Source of the DNA: Thinopyrum elongatum
Taxonomy: Eukaryota; Streptophyta; Magnoliopsida; Poales; Poaceae
Direction of reading: 5' to 3'
Length of the DNA stretch: 64,000 nt
Assembly (NCBI GenBank): GCA_011799875.1
Contig: CM022303.1
Location: 275,600,904-275,664,903, forward strand
In this document: positions 20,892 through 32,070 of the stretch, piece after piece
Layout of the letters: every line of letters starts with the position of its first letter
Position numbering within the stretch: position 1 is the first letter of the stretch
Position numbers and translations under genes: made by a program
Notes under the pieces: generated by a model
Told to the model about the DNA's origin: nothing
The model's database searches: none
Seen by the model: only the letters and a program-made list of their open reading frames with translations

Positions 20892-21480
20892 CACTACTAC
20901 AGGATGGTCCTCACGCGACACTACGATCAGAGACCCTTCGACAAAACTGTGTGCCATGCATTAATCGCAAACGGTAGTGTAAGAAAACCGCCAAAAATGA
21001 GACAAACTGTTTGCGATGGCAGAGACATCAAACATGATTCATACTATAGTTATGTGTGCGATGTGCGGCATACAGTTCACTCGAATGAACTGTTTGTGAT
21101 GAGTGTAACAACAGAGATGGTTAGCCAGATGAAGGTGTGTGTGATATACGGCATACAGTTCACTTGGATGAACTATTTGTGATTAGGAAACACAACAGAA
21201 ACGGCTAGCCAGATCAAGGTGTGTGTGATATAGGGCATACAGTTTACTCGGATGAACTGTTTGCGATGAGCCAAGACAACAGAAACGGTTTAACTTAACA
21301 AGATGTGTGTGATATGCGGCAAATAGGTCAGTAATCAGAAATGTGTGGGAAGACTGATAATAACACAGACGATTGCTGCTAATAAGCCTTGTGTGTTGTG
21401 GGCAAACGCTTGCTGGTATGCAATTGTGAGTGATTGATGAAATCATCACCGACGGGTTCCCTAGTTTACTCCGTGTGCGA
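20892..21480. repeat. Left terminal and subterminal repeats of CACTA-1
   Basis: Units of about 80-85 bp carry GTGTGTGATATACGGCATA, then the imperfect palindrome ACAGTTCA-n6-TGAACTGT, then AACAACAGAAACGGTTAGCC. About three clear copies lie at 21050-21300. Such repeats are where CACTA transposase accessory proteins bind in En/Spm. Confidence 0.7.
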
Positions 21481-21624
21481 TGTGATTTGCTCTGTCTTCA
21501 GATGAACAACATATATAACCAAAAATAAACATCCAATTACATAAGTGACTATACAAAAAATTCGCACACACCTCAATAAATAATTACATGCATTATAAAC
21601 TAGGAGGAACGATCATCTAATCAT

Positions 21625-22351
21625 CTACTTCTTCTGAGGCTGCCGCCACTGCTCCATGGCTCGATCCCTCGTCTGGGGCACAACGAGGGAACTCCTCATG
21701 TCAACGATCCGCCTGTACACCTTGTAGCTTGTGTATGCGTCCTTGGTCGCGTACTTGACATGTTCTTCATCCAGTCTCTGCTCCCAGGCACTGTGCCACG
21801 CGGTCTTGTCCTTGTTGCACGCAACCTTCATATTCTTGTAGTAGGGGTCGGTGATGGCCGAGGCGAGGTCAACCAGGGAGTTCTGCTTGTTCTTCGGGCT
21901 GCCCCAGACCCTGTAGTGGTGACGGATGTCGACAAGGTTCAGGCAGGCCAAGCCCGAAACCTCGAGTGCTTTTAGATCATTGATGATGTCCACCGTAGCG
22001 AAACTATAGTCACGGCTCTTGATAAACCTGGCGAAATGCTCGCAATGCCTTGTGGCCAGGCAGTAGTGGTAAACGAGGATGTGATGGCGCATGCACAACT
22101 GGGCGATGGCAACCTTCTGATCACGCCCGGCACGACCGCCGGTGAACTCGAGGTCGAAGCCAACCACATGGTACTTGTCCTCGGCAAGCAACCGCTCCAT
22201 AGTTTGGATGGAGCTCTCCGCCGAGATCGGCTCACACCACCGAGAGATCCTTCCCCTTCACGTGGATGTCCACTACATGAGGCGAGGTGAACTGCCATCC
22301 GTTGTCGTTGTCAGCCACAGGGAGCATCGTTGGAGCCACGGGGAGCGACAT
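21625..22351 (-). pseudogene. 3'-5' exonuclease (WRN/RNase D-like, DEDDy) carried by CACTA-1, one frameshift
   Basis: Main frame 22200 to 21625 (191 aa). Exo I is GFDLEF (Asp16, Glu18 counted from MERLLAEDKYH). Exo II is DIINDLKALE (Asp75). Exo III is YATKDAY (Tyr150, Asp154). All DEDDy catalytic residues are present. The family removes nucleotides from 3' ends of DNA or RNA; small plant relatives of the Werner exonuclease domain have this size. An upstream piece from the ATG at 22349-22351 (MSLPVAPTMLPVADNDNGWQ) is out of frame with the core. A break near 22230 and a TGA there mean the first 40 or so residues are cut off unless translation starts at the internal Met. The protein ends in a basic QPQKK tail. 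Its head-to-head partner is the ORF at 23400. Confidence 0.7.
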
Positions 22352-22827
22352 TCGAGCCGCTAAATATCCTCTCAGTATGTGTCATCGTGGGTGTGCTTGA
22401 TTATTGTGTCGTGGGGCGCGAGAGATGAAGGTAAATGGCCGCGGGAATAAATGGGTGTCGGGCGGCCTGCATTCTCGGCACGTCCGCATGGCAGTTTTTG
22501 CATCGGGTAACTACATCATGGCGCTGTACCTGGCGCAACCACATGCATAATGGTAGCACGAACGTACGTGATCGTGCGCCGGCCCCAAACACTGGCAGCG
22601 TGCGCGGAGGGACACTGGCAGAGCACACAGAGGGACGTGAGGGCAGAGCGCGTGCTGCAGGACGCGAGTAGAGCGCGCCGCGGCCGCCTCAACCGCGATC
22701 AACCACACACATAGAGCAGTTCAGCCGTCAGTTGCGAGCCGGCGGCATGATGTGAAACTACGTCGCATTCCACATCACACGGTGGTCGAATAATCGTTCG
22801 CGGCATGCGTAGAGAGCGGCCGTGTGC
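22352..22827. other. Intergenic DNA upstream of the exonuclease gene
   Basis: GC-rich and without a supported ORF. It should contain the minus-strand promoter of the exonuclease; I could not find a clear TATA box. Confidence 0.4.
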
Positions 22828-23041
22828 TACTACGTCTGTCCTGGTTTATTAGTCCCCTTTATATTCTGTGCCATATGTTAATGCATGTTATAAAAAATAA
22901 TATAATTGGAAACTATGTTCGAATATGAATCCAACGATATAATCTTTGGTAACATGCATTCGTATTTTATTAGTTAAATCTCTAGTCAAAATTTGGCACA
23001 AAAATACAAACAGGACTTATAAAGCAGGACAGAGGTACTAG
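22828..23041. mobile_element. Stowaway-type MITE inside CACTA-1
   Basis: Ends are inverted repeats: TACTACGTCTGTCCTG on the left, and the inverted right end reads TAGTACCTCTGTCCTG. The interior is AT-rich, about 214 bp in all, with TA at both borders. Non-autonomous mariner-like elements of this form are common in grasses. Confidence 0.6.
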
Positions 23042-23310
23042 GTAATTAAATCGCAAAAGTTTTTTATTTATTAACCGTATGTGTACGTGTTGTTTCGTCC
23101 TCCTCTCGCACGTCTTGTCACCCGGCTACCGCAGATGGCTTCGAGCCCAAGCTTGAGCACCGCGCAGGCGTTCTTTACGCCAAACGGTGGCTCGAAGTGG
23201 CGCCAATGAATCGTCAGTGAGCCCGTTCCCGCGCAACTACGCAGGTTCCCGCGCAAGCTTCCCGCTCGACTCGGCGAAATCCCCCAAAATCCCAATGCTT
23301 ACCGGCTTGC

Positions 23311-23318
23311 TATATAAA
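23311..23318 (+). promoter_or_regulatory. TATA box for the ORF at 23400
   Basis: TATATAAA followed by CCCTCACGG, 82 bp before the ATG at 23400. It fits a plant core promoter. Confidence 0.55.
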
Positions 23319-23399
23319 CCCTCACGGGCGGCGAGTCCTGCGTCGCATTTTCTCCTCCCTCCCTGTAGCTTATCTCATCTGCTTCTCCCAGAATCGCCA

Positions 23400-24137
23400 A
23401 TGGCACCGGTCCGTCGTCGTCACTCAGCCACTCCACCGTCATCAGAGGACAGCTCCAGCTGGGAGGCTACACCGCGGCGGCGGCGCAGTCCGCGGCATAG
23501 TGTAGTGCGCGTGGCGTCCCTATTGGGTGTGCGCGCAACACCCACCACACGCTCCGCCACCGCTGCCCGTCGGCAGCTGTTGCTGGCCACTGTTATCGCC
23601 ACCCCACCGTCTGCCGCCATGGCCGCCACACCACCGTCCAAAGCCAGGGCCATCGCCCACTCCACCACCATGGCCCGAAGGCGGGAGGTGGCCGTCGTGG
23701 CCGGCACCCCACTGTCGGCCACCATGGCCATCACCCGCTCCGCCACCGTGGCCCGAAGGCGGGAGGTCGTCGTCGTGGCCGCCGGCCCACCGTCGACCGC
23801 CGGGGTCATCACCCGCTCCGCCACCGCTGCCCGAAAGCAGGAGGTGGATCCCCGCATGTGCGTCAGCAACCTTGGACGCTACATCGAGTTCCTGCGAGAG
23901 GAGAAGGAGCGCCTGGTCGAGCATGCAAAGAGTCTTACCGCCGCCGTGGCCGCAGCACACGTCGCCGCAGAGGCGCGGAATGAGGAGATCTACGAGGAGT
24001 CCCGCCGCTTCGAGAGGGGTCGTCTGGAGCGGCAGAGGGCCTTTGAGGTGAGCGTTGCTAAAGGTGCAGCAGTGGGAGGCACCATATTCCAGTTGTCCAG
24101 CTCGTCGGTAGGCTCCTCCTCCTCTGCCTCTTACTGA
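23400..24137 (+). CDS. Basic repeat protein of CACTA-1, unknown function (245 aa), intact
   Basis: The start is the ATG in GCCAATGGCACC (MAPVRRRHSATPPSSED), chosen because a TATA box lies 82 bp upstream and the sequence between looks like a leader. The same frame is open further upstream, but that part lies before the TATA box. Residues about 70-150 contain about three copies of a 25-30 aa repeat of the form ITRSATVARRREVVVVA-x-P, rich in Arg, Ala and Pro. Residues about 160-215 are highly charged and helical-looking (YIEFLREEKERLVEHAKSL, RRFERGRLERQRAFE), perhaps a coiled coil. The tail is Ser-rich. It is uninterrupted, unlike its neighbours. No domain is recognised. The Arg-rich repeats could bind nucleic acid, but that is a guess. 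Confidence 0.5.
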   Translation: MAPVRRRHSATPPSSEDSSSWEATPRRRRSPRHSVVRVASLLGVRATPTTRSATAARRQLLLATVIATPPSAAMAATPPSKARAIAHSTTMARRREVAVVAGTPLSATMAITRSATVARRREVVVVAAGPPSTAGVITRSATAARKQEVDPRMCVSNLGRYIEFLREEKERLVEHAKSLTAAVAAAHVAAEARNEEIYEESRRFERGRLERQRAFEVSVAKGAAVGGTIFQLSSSSVGSSSSASY

Positions 24138-24458
24138 GCGTGCTCGGCAGAGGAGAGGCTGCTGGAAGTAGTACAAAGCCCCTCCGTAGTAGTAGTATTT
24201 AGGAGTTATTTTGTTCAATTCATCTCACTATAGATGTGGTTGAACTGTACTACGTACTTAAAATTAGCTAGTATATATAGTTGAACTAGCTATTTCAGTA
24301 TGTGGTTAGCAACAATTGGGGAAAAATTTGGTCGGTTTAGCTGTCGAGTTGAACTATTTGTATAAAGAACTACTGCTTAATCTATGAATGAAATATATGC
24401 TTACTAAATTTCCAATCCAAAATTAGATAGTGCTAGTGATTTTTAGCTACAAATTTTG
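24138..24458. other. Non-coding DNA behind the 23400 ORF
   Basis: AT-rich, probably the 3' untranslated region. I see no ORF or repeat of note. Confidence 0.4.
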
Positions 24459-24578
24459 ACAAATGGCAGGGTTACAAGGTTGACAAAGGGCAATGTTACT
24501 AGATCGACAAATGTCAATCATTCCAGCTTGACAAATGGCAATATACCCAATATGATAGATGCAAATCTTACCAAATTG
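24459..24578. repeat. 24-bp tandem repeat, about five units
   Basis: Units begin ACAAATGGCA or close variants (24459, 24483, 24507, 24531, 24555), each 24 bp, with diverged second halves. Confidence 0.7.
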
Positions 24579-24639
24579 TATGTGCGTGGTTGCACACGGG
24601 TCATCCGAAAAAATTGTTTGCGTTAAAGGGATGTACAAA

Positions 24640-25040
24640 TCCTGCGTGCCAGATTTTCTCTTGGCTTAGTGGCGAAGGAACCATAGCTCTCGCTTTGCAT
24701 ACTGTATACAATCTGAACTGTTTTCCATGAAGGGATGCACAAATCCTGCGTGGAAATTTTTTCCCTTGGCTTACTGGGGAAGACCGTAGCTCTCGCTTTG
24801 CATACGGGTGTTCTATCTAAAACGTTTGCTATGAAGAGCTCCACAAATCCTGCTCGGCACATTTTCCCTTGGCTTACAGGGGAAGCTGTCGGTTTGCATA
24901 CGGGTATTCTATCTAAAACATTTGTGATGAAGAGATGCACAAATCTTGCGCGGCACATTTTCCCTTGGCTTACTGAGGAAGCTGTCAGTTTGCATATGGG
25001 TGTTCTATCTAAATCATTTGTGATGAGTGTTTTAAATTTG
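24640..25040. repeat. About 100-bp tandem repeat, four units
   Basis: Each unit contains AAATCCTGCG, then TTTTCCCTTGGCTTACTG, then TTTGCATACGGGTGTTC and a 'tttgtgatgaagagatgcac'-type end. They are reminiscent of CACTA subterminal units (the GTTTGTGATG motif is shared). The minus-strand ORF 25462-24623 reads through this array, so its repeated C-terminal half is a by-product. Confidence 0.7.
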
Positions 25041-25717
25041 AAAACCATTGATGTTTTTTCATATATTTGATAAGTCTGTACATTCGAACCATAGGTTTCA
25101 TTCAGTAATGCTGTGACTTTAATTATATTCATACAATCGATATACCAATTGCGGTGGCGGAGGTGGCGTGTTGTGCCGGCGTTGTCGTTGTCGTCCTCCG
25201 GGACTCCATTGTTGAAGTCTTCAACCCAGCTCAGAATGTTCTTCACTTGGAAATCAAAGACCTTGTCATCGCGCGATCGACAGGCGCGGTGCGAGAGGAC
25301 GACAACTCGCGGAGCTGCGATGTAGCGACCGACGGTGGTGTCCCATGACGCTGAGGGGGGCGCGTAGCCATGGAAGTCAAAGGGCTCGCTTCCCAGTGAG
25401 CCTACGCACTGTACAGCTCGCACGCTTCCCGGTGAGCCTGCACATCGGCGGACTGCTTGCAAGCCTCCCGGTTAGCCTGCGCAGCAGACTGCGCTCACAC
25501 GCCTCACGTCTACTCAAGCAGCTGTCCGCACGGCACCTCCTAGCCATTAAAAGTTTGACGCGTGGCATCACGTGAATGGTTAGCAGAACGCCCATGATTT
25601 AAATTATACAAACGTTTGAGATATAATGAGGCAACTATTTGTTTTCAAAATGCCTTTGTTGGCTATTAATTTGTGCGCCTTCTATCAAATTGGACACAAA
25701 AAATAACACAGCATGTG
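25041..25717 (-). other. Possible gene fragment of unknown origin in CACTA-1
   Basis: On the minus strand a frame open from 25462 encodes a stretch with normal protein composition (DFQVKNILSWVEDFNNGVPE, then an acidic DDNDNAG and an RHRNWYIDCMN run) before it enters the repeats at 25040. I cannot assign a family. 25463-25717 shows no structure apart from a GC-rich stretch with repeated GCTTCCCGGTGAGCCTGC-like segments. Confidence 0.25.
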
Positions 25718-27338
25718 GTGCCATTCCATGATAGCATGCCAAGTTTCATGAATTTCAGATGATTTTTGGATTTACTAGAATTTTAAAACCAGGTATCTCA
25801 ATGTTATCGACCGAGCCACGATGCCCAGGTGTTTGAAGTTCATTCCCATTTCTTGCATGGGACCTAAGCAAGCACCCAAGGACACACATATGATTTTTAA
25901 CCCAATTTTCTACACTGGAGCATGTGCATGTAGTTCAAATTTGAATTATGCACATAAAATGCCTAGAAAACTCGGTTATTGTATAAAAATGTCCAAACGA
26001 ACCCCGAATAATTCCAAAATTTAACATAACACTCCTGTCGGTGTGTGTTGTATCTAGAAAAAAAAATCAAGGCAAGAAGGGGCAACAGATGTTGTTTCGT
26101 TCGGACAGGTGACACACCTTCCCTACCGGACCACAAGGCTTCTTGTGAGAAGCTCTGGTTTGTAAGGAGCGTATACCATAACCTGCCCCAAATGGGACAA
26201 TTTTTTTACCACAACATTTTGGTGCCATTCCATGATAGCATGACAAGTTTCATGAATTTCAGACGAGTTTTGGATTTACTAGAATTTAAATACCAAGTAT
26301 CTCAACGTTTTCCATCAAGCAACGGTGCCGAGGTGTTTGAAATTCATTCCCATTTCTTGCATGGGACCTGAGCATGCACCCAAGGACACACTTTTGATTT
26401 TTCAACCCATTTTTATGCACTGGAGCATGTGCTTGTAATTCAAATTTGAATTATGCACATAAATGCATAGAAAACTCAGTTAATGTATAAAAATGTCCAA
26501 CAAACCCTGAAAAATTCCAAAATTAAACATGACACTCTTGTTTTTCTATTTTGACACCAGAAAAAATTTGAAAGCAAGAAGAGGCAACGAATATCGTTTC
26601 GTCCACAAAGGTGACACGTTCCCTACCGGAACCATGCGGCTTGTTGTGAGAAGCTCTGGTTTGCGAGAAGCTTATACCCAAACCTGCCTCAAATGGGAAT
26701 TTTTTTACCACAGCATGTTGATGCCATTCCATGATAGCATGCCAAGTTTCATGAATTTCAGACGAGTTTTGGATTTACTAGAATTTTAAAACCATGTATC
26801 TCAATGTTTGCGGCCAAGCGACGGTGCCGAGGTGTTTGATATTCATTCCCATTTCTTGCATGGGACCAAAGCATGCAACCAAGGACACATATTTGATTTT
26901 TAACCCATTTTTATGCACTGGAGCATGTGCCTGTAGTTCAAATTCGAATTATGCACATAAATGCCTAGAAAACTCAGTTAATGTATAAAAATGTCCAAAC
27001 GAACCCCAAAAAATTCCAAAATTTAACACGACACTCCTGTTGTTCTATGTTGACACTAGAAAAATTTTGAAAGCAAAAAGAGGCAACGAATATCATTTCG
27101 TCCACAAAGGTGACACGTTCCCTACGAGAACCATGAGGCTTCTTGTGAGAAACTCTGGTTTGTGAGAAGATTATACCCAAATCTGCCCCAAATGGGACAA
27201 TTTTTTTACCACAGCATTTTGGTGCCATTCCATGATAGCATGCCAAGTTTCATGAATTTTAGATGAGTTTTCGATTTAATGGAATTTCAAAACCAAGTAT
27301 CTCAACGTTTGCCGGCGAGCCACGGTGCCGAGGTGTTT
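25718..27338. repeat. About 500-bp tandem array in CACTA-1 (about 3.2 units before the solo LTR)
   Basis: Units start GGTGCCATTCCATGATAGCATG-like at 25718, 26219, 26720 and 27221, a period of 501 bp. Internal landmarks recur in order: TTTCATGAATTTCAGA, CCGAGGTGTTTGAA, TTCTTGCATGGGACC, GCACTGGAGCATGTG, GTATAAAAATGTCCAAACG, GAGGCAACGAATATCGTTTC. The array continues at 31585 after the solo LTR. ORFs inside it are repeats of one another and not genes. Confidence 0.9.
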
Positions 27339-27343
27339 GAAAT

Positions 27344-30300
27344 TGTCACACCCTAGTTAGTTCATGCATTAGAGTGTTGCATCATGTTTAAACTTTTCCA
27401 GAAACTTGAAATGGGGATGATAGAACCCCCAGCACCCCCCCCCTGGAAACAACTAGGGTTTACTAAAATCTTTTTCAATGAACCTGAAATGCCCTTCTAA
27501 AATGTTCATCATCTTTGCCTTGGTCTAGAACCTCTGACAAAAATGGTGCACAATTTTCTAGGACATCATTGGGTCATTGAATTAAATCATATGTTACTTG
27601 CATTTGGGCATTTAAATGCTAGTAAATATTTTAAATGTCCAAATAATCCCAAACTGAAATGTTCCATGTTGGATATACTCTATACAGTGGGCATGAGCAG
27701 TTTGGTGATTTTTGAAATTGCCTAGGTATTTTTAGAAAAGCCACAAAGTTGCAGAAAAATAGAAAACAGGAATTAAAAGAGAAAGAGAGAGAACTTACCT
27801 GGCACCCAAATCGGCCCACCACTGTAGCAGCCCAGCTGGGCAAAGTCAGCCCAGCCCACCACCGCAGCTCCTCTATCGCCTTCCTCCTCGCGCCAGTAGG
27901 CACGGGCGCGTGCCCGACGCGCGCGCACCGCCGTGCGGCCACCTCCTCCCTCCCTGCCTGCCTGGCTCCTCCCCGACGCGGCTGACGACGCCACGTACGT
28001 CGCCCCGACCCCCTGGATCTCTCTCACTCTCCCTGGACCTCTTCCCCCTCCTCTGCTCTCTCTCCCGCGCAGCCCGAGCGGAGCTCGTCGCCACCGCTCG
28101 CCGTTGCCGCACCCAGAGCCTCCCCCTCGGCCGCTCGACGTGCTCCAGAGCTCCGCCACGTCCTCTTCTTCGTCCCCTTCCAGCTACACGTCGCCGGGCG
28201 CCCTGCCTCGCCGTCACCACCGTCTTCTTCCTTCTCGGGTCGCCGAGATCGCCATCGCCGTTCGTCGTCACCAGCGCTTCCCTGAGCCACCTAGCTGCAC
28301 CAGAAGAACCGACGTGAGCACCTGCGCCTTTCCCCTCTCTCCCCGTAGTCTAACTCGCCCTCTAGCGCTAGCGCTGCCGCGCCCGAGAGCTCGTTGCCGC
28401 CGTCCATGGCGCCGCCACGGCCACAGCTGCTGCCACCCGCATCCGAGCTCATCAGTGCGTTCGTTGCAGCCCCAGGAGCCGAACGCACCCGCCTGCAGCC
28501 CCTGCCGTGCCCCGTAGCATCAAACCCGCACGCCACCGAACTCCGGCCACCGCCGCGAGCTCTGCTCCGGCGAGCTCTGCTCCGGCGAGCTCAGGCCACC
28601 CCGCGTCCTCCCGTCACCTCCCCTGGATGCGGGCAAGCAAGGGCTATGCCCTGGTGCCCTCAGCGCGCTAAGCCGATGCTTCTAGCGCAAATCCGGCGCG
28701 CCCCGCCGTGTTCTGTGGTCGCCGCCGGCTGAACTCCGGTGTGCTGACGTGGCAACGTCATTAGTGGCTAATGACCCACTAACTAACCCCCTGGCTCACT
28801 GACATGCGGGCCCCACTGCCTAACTAACCATCTAACAAAAATAGTTTAAGTTTAATCTAAACACAGTGGGCCCACGCGTCGGTGTTGACCTCGCTGACGT
28901 GGCCGTTGACCGGACCCACCTGTCTGTGACACTAAGTGTCACTGTGTCACTGACCAGTGGGTCCCACTGGTCAGGTTTGACCTGGACCGTGCCCCGCTGA
29001 CCTGCTGATGTCACAGTGACATAGTGCTGACGCAGTAAATCATTTTCTGGATTAAATTTAATTCAGGAAATCCTAGAAAATGCCCAAAACTTCAAAAATT
29101 CATAGAAATTAATCTGTAACTCCAAATGCAAAGATTTATACATATTTTTGGATCAGAAAAATCCAATCTTTCCATCTATACCATTTTCATGCATGTTTGA
29201 ACAAGTTAACCTCACTGAATAGGTCAATTCATGATTATGGAATAAATAGTAATTAGTTTTGGAGTTGGAATTTGCTATAGGTTTGAATTCCACTTCAATG
29301 AATATGACTAACTGCTGCACTAGGTCAATTCAGTACTTTAATATGACATATCATTCATATGAATGTGCATCACATTGATTGTGGTTCCTCTTGTGTTTGC
29401 CGGTGGTTGCTCCCTCTCAGTAGACGTGGTTCCGACGACGTGTTCAATGACACCGATGAAGAACTATATTATCTTCAGAAGTGCCAGGCAAGCAAAACCC
29501 CCTTGTTCATCCCGATACAAACCCACTCTCTCGCTTCCGCTCTCTTTTACTGCATTAGGACAACAACGATTCAACTGTTACATGCTGCGGTAGTTGAACC
29601 CCTTTCCTCTGCATGACCTGTCATTGCCACAGTAAATAGATGAAACCCACTAGCATGAGTAGGAGTTGTTTGGGCCCTGATGTGCCTACTCATCTATGCT
29701 TGTTTGTCATGCCTGCTACTGCTTAGAGTTGAGTCAGGTCTGATTCATCGGGGATGATTCAGAGGTGTGTGAACATGTCCTGCTGTTGAGAGCTAAGTGT
29801 GTGAACACGATTTGGTAATGGTAGCGGTGAGAGGCCATGTAGGAGTACATGGTGGGTTGTCTCATTGAAACCGTCCTCAGGAACTGAGTTCTGTGTTTGT
29901 GATCCATGAACAGCTACTACCACACGTTGGGCCCTGAAATATGACCCCGCTCGACTTATTAACCGCCCCTGTCCTCTGTCCAGGAGTTGCAACTAGTTTC
30001 TGGTGTTTATAGGATATGTGTTGGGGGACGTGCGTAGCGCTGACCCTAGGGGTGGGCTATGTTGCGGTAGATACACCGTGGCACGGTGTACCGGGTCGCC
30101 CGTTTGGTGTCTCGGGAACCCTGCACACATCGTTTGGGGCCGTTGAGGACACCCCGGCCGGATTTCCTTGCGGATGGAACCCGAATAGGCGATAAACCTG
30201 GACTAGAGACTTGTGTGGTTAGTTAGGTCGTGGTCTACACCCACGTCGGCTTTCGCTTGAAGTCTGCCGAGCACATGTCGTGTGCAGACGCTAAGTGGTG

Positions 30301-31584
30301 GAAACATGTGTGAAGAAGTACACCCCTGCAGGGTTATAAATGATCTATTCGAATAGCCGTGTCCGTGGTAAAGGACTTCTGGGTTGCCTATACAGTTCAT
30401 AGACAAGTGAAAGTGGATACTCTAAAACTCGCAAGATAAGCGTGAGTGCCATGGATGGCGTTCTCGTAGGGAGACGGGAGCAGATCCATAGTGGTGTATT
30501 GATATGGTGAATATGTGGACTCGTGTGCGCCACCTCAAAAGAGTTACCAGCATTCGTAGTTCAGGATAGCCACTGAGTCAAAGCTGGCTTGCTGCAGTTA
30601 AACACCACCACCCTCTTTGTTGATACCGATGCATTTGTAGATAGTTCTGATGTAAGTCTTGCTGGGTACATTTGTACTCATGTTTGCCTATTTTATGTTT
30701 TGCAGAGAGACTTCAGTCTCGCTAGTAGTTCCACGTGGACTTCGACGTTTAGCTTGTTACCTCAGCTACGATCTTGTGCCCTCGGCAGGATCTGGTAGAT
30801 AGTCGGGCTTCTCAGCCTTTTTCATTTGTAGATGTCTGTGCTCAGACATGATAGGCTTCCGCATGTGCTTTGACTTGTATGCTCTGAATGTTGGGTCATG
30901 AGACCCATGTTTGTAATACTTGGCTCCTCGGAGCCTAATGAATAAATACTCTGAGTCGTAGAGTCTTGTTGTGATGCCATGTTGTATTTGCCCATATCCA
31001 GCATATTGTGTGTATGATTGAAATGCTTGGTATGTGTGGGATCCGACAACCTAGTTGTTTATCCTTGGTAGCCTCTCTTATGGGGAAATGTAGTCTGGTG
31101 CTTCCACTAAGCCTTGGTAGTCCGCTACAGCCCGGTTTACCGGAGTCCTGTTAGCTTGCTACTGCTCCGGAACACTTAGACTGGCCGGCATGTGTCCTTC
31201 CTCGATCATGTGTCTGTCCCTTCGGGGAAATGTCACGCGGTGTCTTTCGGAGTCCTGTTAGCCTGCTACAGCCCGGATTCCCGGAGTCCTGCTAGCCCAG
31301 TTGCTACAGCCCGAATTCACTCGCTGATGGCCGACACGTTCGTCGCTGGGTCATGTATGCCTGTCCCCGTAAGTTAGCGCCACTTTGGATTCACGACTAG
31401 TCATGTCGGCCCGGGTTCTCTGTCATATGGATGCTAGCGACACTATCATATACGTGAGCCAAAAGGCGCAAACGGTCCCGGGCCATGGTAAGGCGACACC
31501 CGTGGGAATACCGTGCGTGAGGCCGCAAAGTGATATGAGGTGTTACCGGTTAGATCGATGTGACTTGGAATCGGGGTCCTGACA
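27344..31584. mobile_element. Solo LTR of 4.24 kb, Sukkula/LARD-like
   Basis: Begins TGTCACACCCTAG and ends GGGGTCCTGACA, with the TSD GAAAT (27339-27343, 31585-31589). There is no internal domain, so it is best read as the remnant of LTR-LTR recombination. The GC-rich segment at 27800-28740 has long but low-complexity ORFs on both strands. The 3' half holds CTGAATAAATAC-type poly(A) signals near 30938-30950, and 31080-31320 repeats 'ggagtcctgttagc...gctacagcccgg' several times. Very long LTRs of this type belong to Triticeae Sukkula/LARD-type elements; the family name is from memory. Confidence 0.75.
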
Positions 31585-31795
31585 GAAATTCATCCCCATT
31601 TCTTGTGTTGTACATAAGCATCGATCCATGGACACATATATGATTTTACAACCCATTTTGGTGCACCGGAGCATGTGCATGTAGTTTAATATTGAATTAC
31701 TCACCTTAAATGCCTAAAAACTTAGTTAATGTATAAAAATGTCCAAACGAACCCCGAATAATTTCAATTTTTTTACGACACTCCCATAGTTGCAT
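31585..31795. repeat. Continuation of the 500-bp tandem array
   Basis: Resumes with GAAATTCATCCCCATTTC and contains GGAGCATGTGCATGTAGTT and GTATAAAAATGTCCAAACG in the same order as the units at 25718-27343. Confidence 0.85.
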
Positions 31796-32070
31796 GTTCA
31801 TTGCAGATAAAAGTTCTAGCAATTCAAACACCCTCCTTTGCCGCTATTACTCCATTATGTATTTCAAATCAAGACGAAAAATCAAGTTGGTCACACACAG
31901 TTTATTATCACCAACCGTGTGTGATGCAGTACAAAATATCTTAGAGCACCGTCGGAGTAGTATATGGCTTACGCGAGAAGGTTCGTCAGGTATAGTCTAC
32001 AGTCGGCACGTCAAGCACACTAGCCCGCTCCCCAAATATCATTTCACTTTTCAATTGTCACCGGTCAAAG

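Noticed and set aside
24623..25462. 279-codon minus-strand ORF
   Set aside because: Its second half is a translation of the 100-bp tandem repeat; only the first part could be a gene remnant, listed at low confidence.
26045..26371. ORFs of 60-110 codons repeated at 26045, 26529 and 26974
   Set aside because: They are equivalent frames in successive units of the 500-bp array.
27910..28517. Two long overlapping plus-strand ORFs in the GC-rich part of the solo LTR
   Set aside because: Composition is Pro/Arg/Ser low complexity, equally long ORFs exist on the other strand, and no domain is visible.
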